In this document: piece after piece, positions 8,745 through 9,398 of the stretch
Position numbering within the stretch: position 1 is the first letter of the stretch
Layout: each line of letters begins with the position of its first letter
Source: Clostridia bacterium
Lineage (GTDB): Bacteria; Bacillota; Clostridia; Oscillospirales; Acutalibacteraceae
NCBI GenBank assembly: GCA_900755995.1
Contig: CAAEIM010000096.1
Location: forward strand, 1-9,398
DNA: 9,398 nt
Reading direction: 5' to 3'
Made by a program: the position numbers and the translations under genes
Notes under the pieces: generated by a model
The model's input: the letters and a program-made list of their open reading frames with translations, nothing else
Told to the model about the DNA's origin: nothing
Database searches by the model: none

Positions 8745-8834
8745 GGGGCAACCCTGAGTGTCTGCATAATCTTAGCGAGCAGACCATTTATGGACAGGAA
8801 TGTCCAAAACGGTACACTCGTTAGGGGTTGCCCC
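8745..8834 (+). other. Three-way-junction inverted-repeat structure: candidate origin of transfer or structured RNA leader
   Basis: Read directly from the sequence, three helices fit with no unpaired junction bases. P1 pairs GGGGCAACCC (8745-8754) with GGGTTGCCCC (8825-8834), continues with a T-G wobble (8755/8824), and pairs GAGTGT (8756-8761) with ACACTC (8814-8819), leaving a 4-nt bulge at 8820-8823. P2 pairs CTGC (8762-8765) with GCAG (8779-8782) around a 13-nt loop. P3 pairs ACC (8783-8785) with GGT (8811-8813) and, after an internal loop, TGGACA (8791-8796) with TGTCCA (8801-8806) closed by a GGAA (GNRA-type) tetraloop. The structure fills the only non-coding gap and sits just upstream of the relaxosome genes. 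This suits either an oriT folding as single-stranded DNA or a structured 5' leader RNA. I could not recognise a known nic site or RNA family. Confidence 0.6.
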
Positions 8835-8837
8835 TAA
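8821..8837 (+). repeat. Local hairpin competing with the three-way junction
   Basis: TTAGGGG-TTG-CCCCTAA forms a perfect 7-bp stem with a 3-nt loop. Ten of its bases (8825-8834) are also the 3' arm of the long-range helix with 8745-8754, so the two folds exclude each other. No T-run follows (the next bases are TACCCCAAG), so it is not a standard intrinsic terminator by itself. Confidence 0.6.
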
Positions 8838-8865
8838 TACCCCAAGCAAGAAAGGAGCATAAGCT

Positions 8866-9009
8866 TTGCGGGAGATAGTATTGGTCGCCGCCGGGTTACT
8901 CATCGGCGGCTTTTTCGGAGTAACAACAATGTGCCTGTTTCAGATAAACCGGGACAGACACTATATTTACAGAAAGGACAGCGATAAAAATGAGCAAGAG
9001 AAACATTGA
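8866..9009 (+). CDS. 47-aa DUF3789-like membrane protein
   Basis: This short ORF starts with TTG, 8 nt after AAGGAG (8852-8857). The product is one hydrophobic segment (about residues 4-25, IVLVAAGLLIGGFFGVTTMCLF) followed by QINRDRHYIYRKD and a charged tail. Its length, glycine-rich single membrane span, TMCLFQINR motif and place just before mobC match what I recall of the DUF3789 family, a group of tiny proteins in clostridial conjugative elements with no assigned function. The positively charged C-terminal part would be expected on the cytoplasmic side. It overlaps mobC by 20 nt, which suggests translational coupling. A terminator-like stem lies within its first codons, so its translation may also have a regulatory effect on the genes that follow. 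That is inference. Confidence 0.8.
   Translation: MREIVLVAAGLLIGGFFGVTTMCLFQINRDRHYIYRKDSDKNEQEKH
8887..8915 (+). terminator. Intrinsic-terminator-like stem and T-run inside the 47-aa ORF (possible attenuator)
   Basis: GCCGCCG (8887-8893) and CGGCGGC (8904-8910) form a perfect 7-bp GC-only stem with a 10-nt loop, followed directly by TTTTT (8911-8915). It lies within codons 8-17 of the 47-aa ORF, where it encodes alanine-alanine-glycine and glycine-glycine-phenylalanine. Part of the complementarity could therefore come from coding for small residues in the membrane segment. A ribosome translating this ORF would cover the stem, as in classical attenuation. Termination activity is not shown. 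Confidence 0.4.
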
Positions 9010-9331
9010 AAAGCACATTCTGATGAACAAGGCAGAAGCTCAGGATTTGCAGAAAAAAGCAAAGCGGGCGTGTCTTTCCGAAGGCGGTCTTATCCGTTTG
9101 CTTCTCAAAGGATATGAGCCGAGAGAAAAGCCCGACGAAAGATTTTACGATGTTATGCGTGAGCTTTCTGCTATCGGCAACAACATCAATCAGCTTGCGG
9201 CGAAAGCAAACACCCTCGGATTTGTGGACGCACCGCAGCTCAAAAAGGAAGCCGAGCGTTGGCACAAGTTTCAGGCTGATGTGGAGCGTACTTTTTTAAG
9301 ACCCGATAAGAGCGATATGAAATGGCAGTAA
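8990..9331 (+). CDS. mobC: MobC-type relaxosome accessory protein
   Basis: The protein has 113 residues. The N-terminal half (about 1-45, KRNIEKHILMNKAEAQDL then SEGGLIRLLLKGYEP) looks like a ribbon-helix-helix DNA-binding domain of the NikA/MobC kind. The C-terminal half has the conserved MobC stretch RELSAIGNNINQLAAKAN (57-74), then a helical segment ending FLRP. Such proteins bind the origin of transfer and help the relaxase gain access to the nic site, as part of the relaxosome in the cytoplasm. The ATG at 8990 has a modest AAAGGA (8973-8978) about 11 nt upstream and lies within the end of the preceding 47-aa ORF. The end overlaps the relaxase start by 10 nt, a typical mobC-relaxase pair. 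The size is normal for the family. Confidence 0.92.
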   Translation: MSKRNIEKHILMNKAEAQDLQKKAKRACLSEGGLIRLLLKGYEPREKPDERFYDVMRELSAIGNNINQLAAKANTLGFVDAPQLKKEAERWHKFQADVERTFLRPDKSDMKWQ

Positions 9332-9398
9332 GTAAATTGTGGTCGGTCACATCAAGGCTCGGTCAGGTAATCGACTATGCCGCCAATCCCGAAAAGAC
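9322..9398 (+). CDS. MOBP-type relaxase / mobilization nuclease (3' partial)
   Basis: Only the first 25 codons are inside the window, giving MAVSKLWSVTSRLGQVIDYA and then ANPEK. This N-terminus (basic start, tryptophan near residue 7, then a VIDYAANPEKT pattern) is characteristic of the relaxases that follow MobC in Tn1549-like elements. Relaxases nick the transferred strand at oriT and stay covalently bound to it through a tyrosine. The catalytic tyrosine and histidine motifs lie beyond the window, so activity cannot be judged. The ATG overlaps the mobC end by 10 nt. Only a weak AAGAG (9308-9312) precedes it, so translational coupling to mobC is likely. Confidence 0.87.
   Translation, partial: MAVSKLWSVTSRLGQVIDYAANPEK

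Noticed and set aside
8765..8770. CATAAT as a -10 promoter element in the intergenic gap
   Set aside because: No convincing -35 box lies 16-18 nt upstream, and the bases are in the P2 stem and loop of the predicted structure. A promoter here cannot be supported.
8821..8837. Intrinsic terminator at TTAGGGG/CCCCTAA
   Set aside because: The stem is good, but it is followed by TACCCCAAG and not by a T-run.
8733..8865. Known riboswitch or T-box leader
   Set aside because: The pairing pattern does not match any riboswitch consensus I can recall, and no T-box sequence is visible. It is left as an unassigned structure.

Overview
The window looks like part of an integrative and conjugative element (or a related mobilizable element) of the Tn1549 type, from a gut-associated clostridium (Bacillota; Lachnospiraceae or Oscillospiraceae would fit). 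The evidence is the gene set and order: a giant DNA-methylase/helicase protein, a primase-like TOPRIM protein, a DUF4314/DUF3846 protein, a tiny DUF3789-like membrane protein, MobC, and a MOBP-type relaxase. GC content is moderate, ribosome-binding sites are strong AAAGGAG types, and genes are packed on one strand with overlaps. Family names come from recognising the translated sequence; no database search was run.

Layout. Bases 2-6466 encode the C-terminal 2,154 residues of a giant protein whose beginning lies upstream of the window. It carries accessory modules, then an N6-adenine methylase-like domain, then an SNF2-type helicase, then a coiled-coil tail. An unrecognised 130-aa protein overlaps its end (6456-6848). 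A TOPRIM protein with a cysteine-less CHC2-like N-terminus follows (6865-7818), and it is joined by an ATGA overlap to a DUF4314/DUF3846 protein (7815-8732). In that last protein the DUF3846 fold appears to be interrupted by a separate domain of about 100 residues.

The only real intergenic gap (8733-8865) is densely structured. Bases 8745-8834 can fold into a closed three-way junction with no unpaired junction nucleotides. Its 3' arm can alternatively form a tight local hairpin (8821-8837). Just downstream, inside the first codons of a 47-aa membrane-protein ORF (8866-9009), there is a perfect 7-bp GC stem followed by five T's, resembling an intrinsic terminator (8887-8915). This tiny ORF overlaps mobC (8990-9331), which overlaps the relaxase gene (9322 to the window end).

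How it works together (inference). MobC and the relaxase would act at an origin of transfer, and the structured gap directly upstream is the natural candidate for that site. Alternatively, or in addition, the gap could be an RNA leader controlling expression of the relaxosome genes, with translation of the 47-aa ORF affecting read-through of the embedded terminator. The methylase-helicase and primase-like proteins plausibly serve DNA processing or protection of the element during transfer. The structured 8745-8915 region is the most interesting part of the window.
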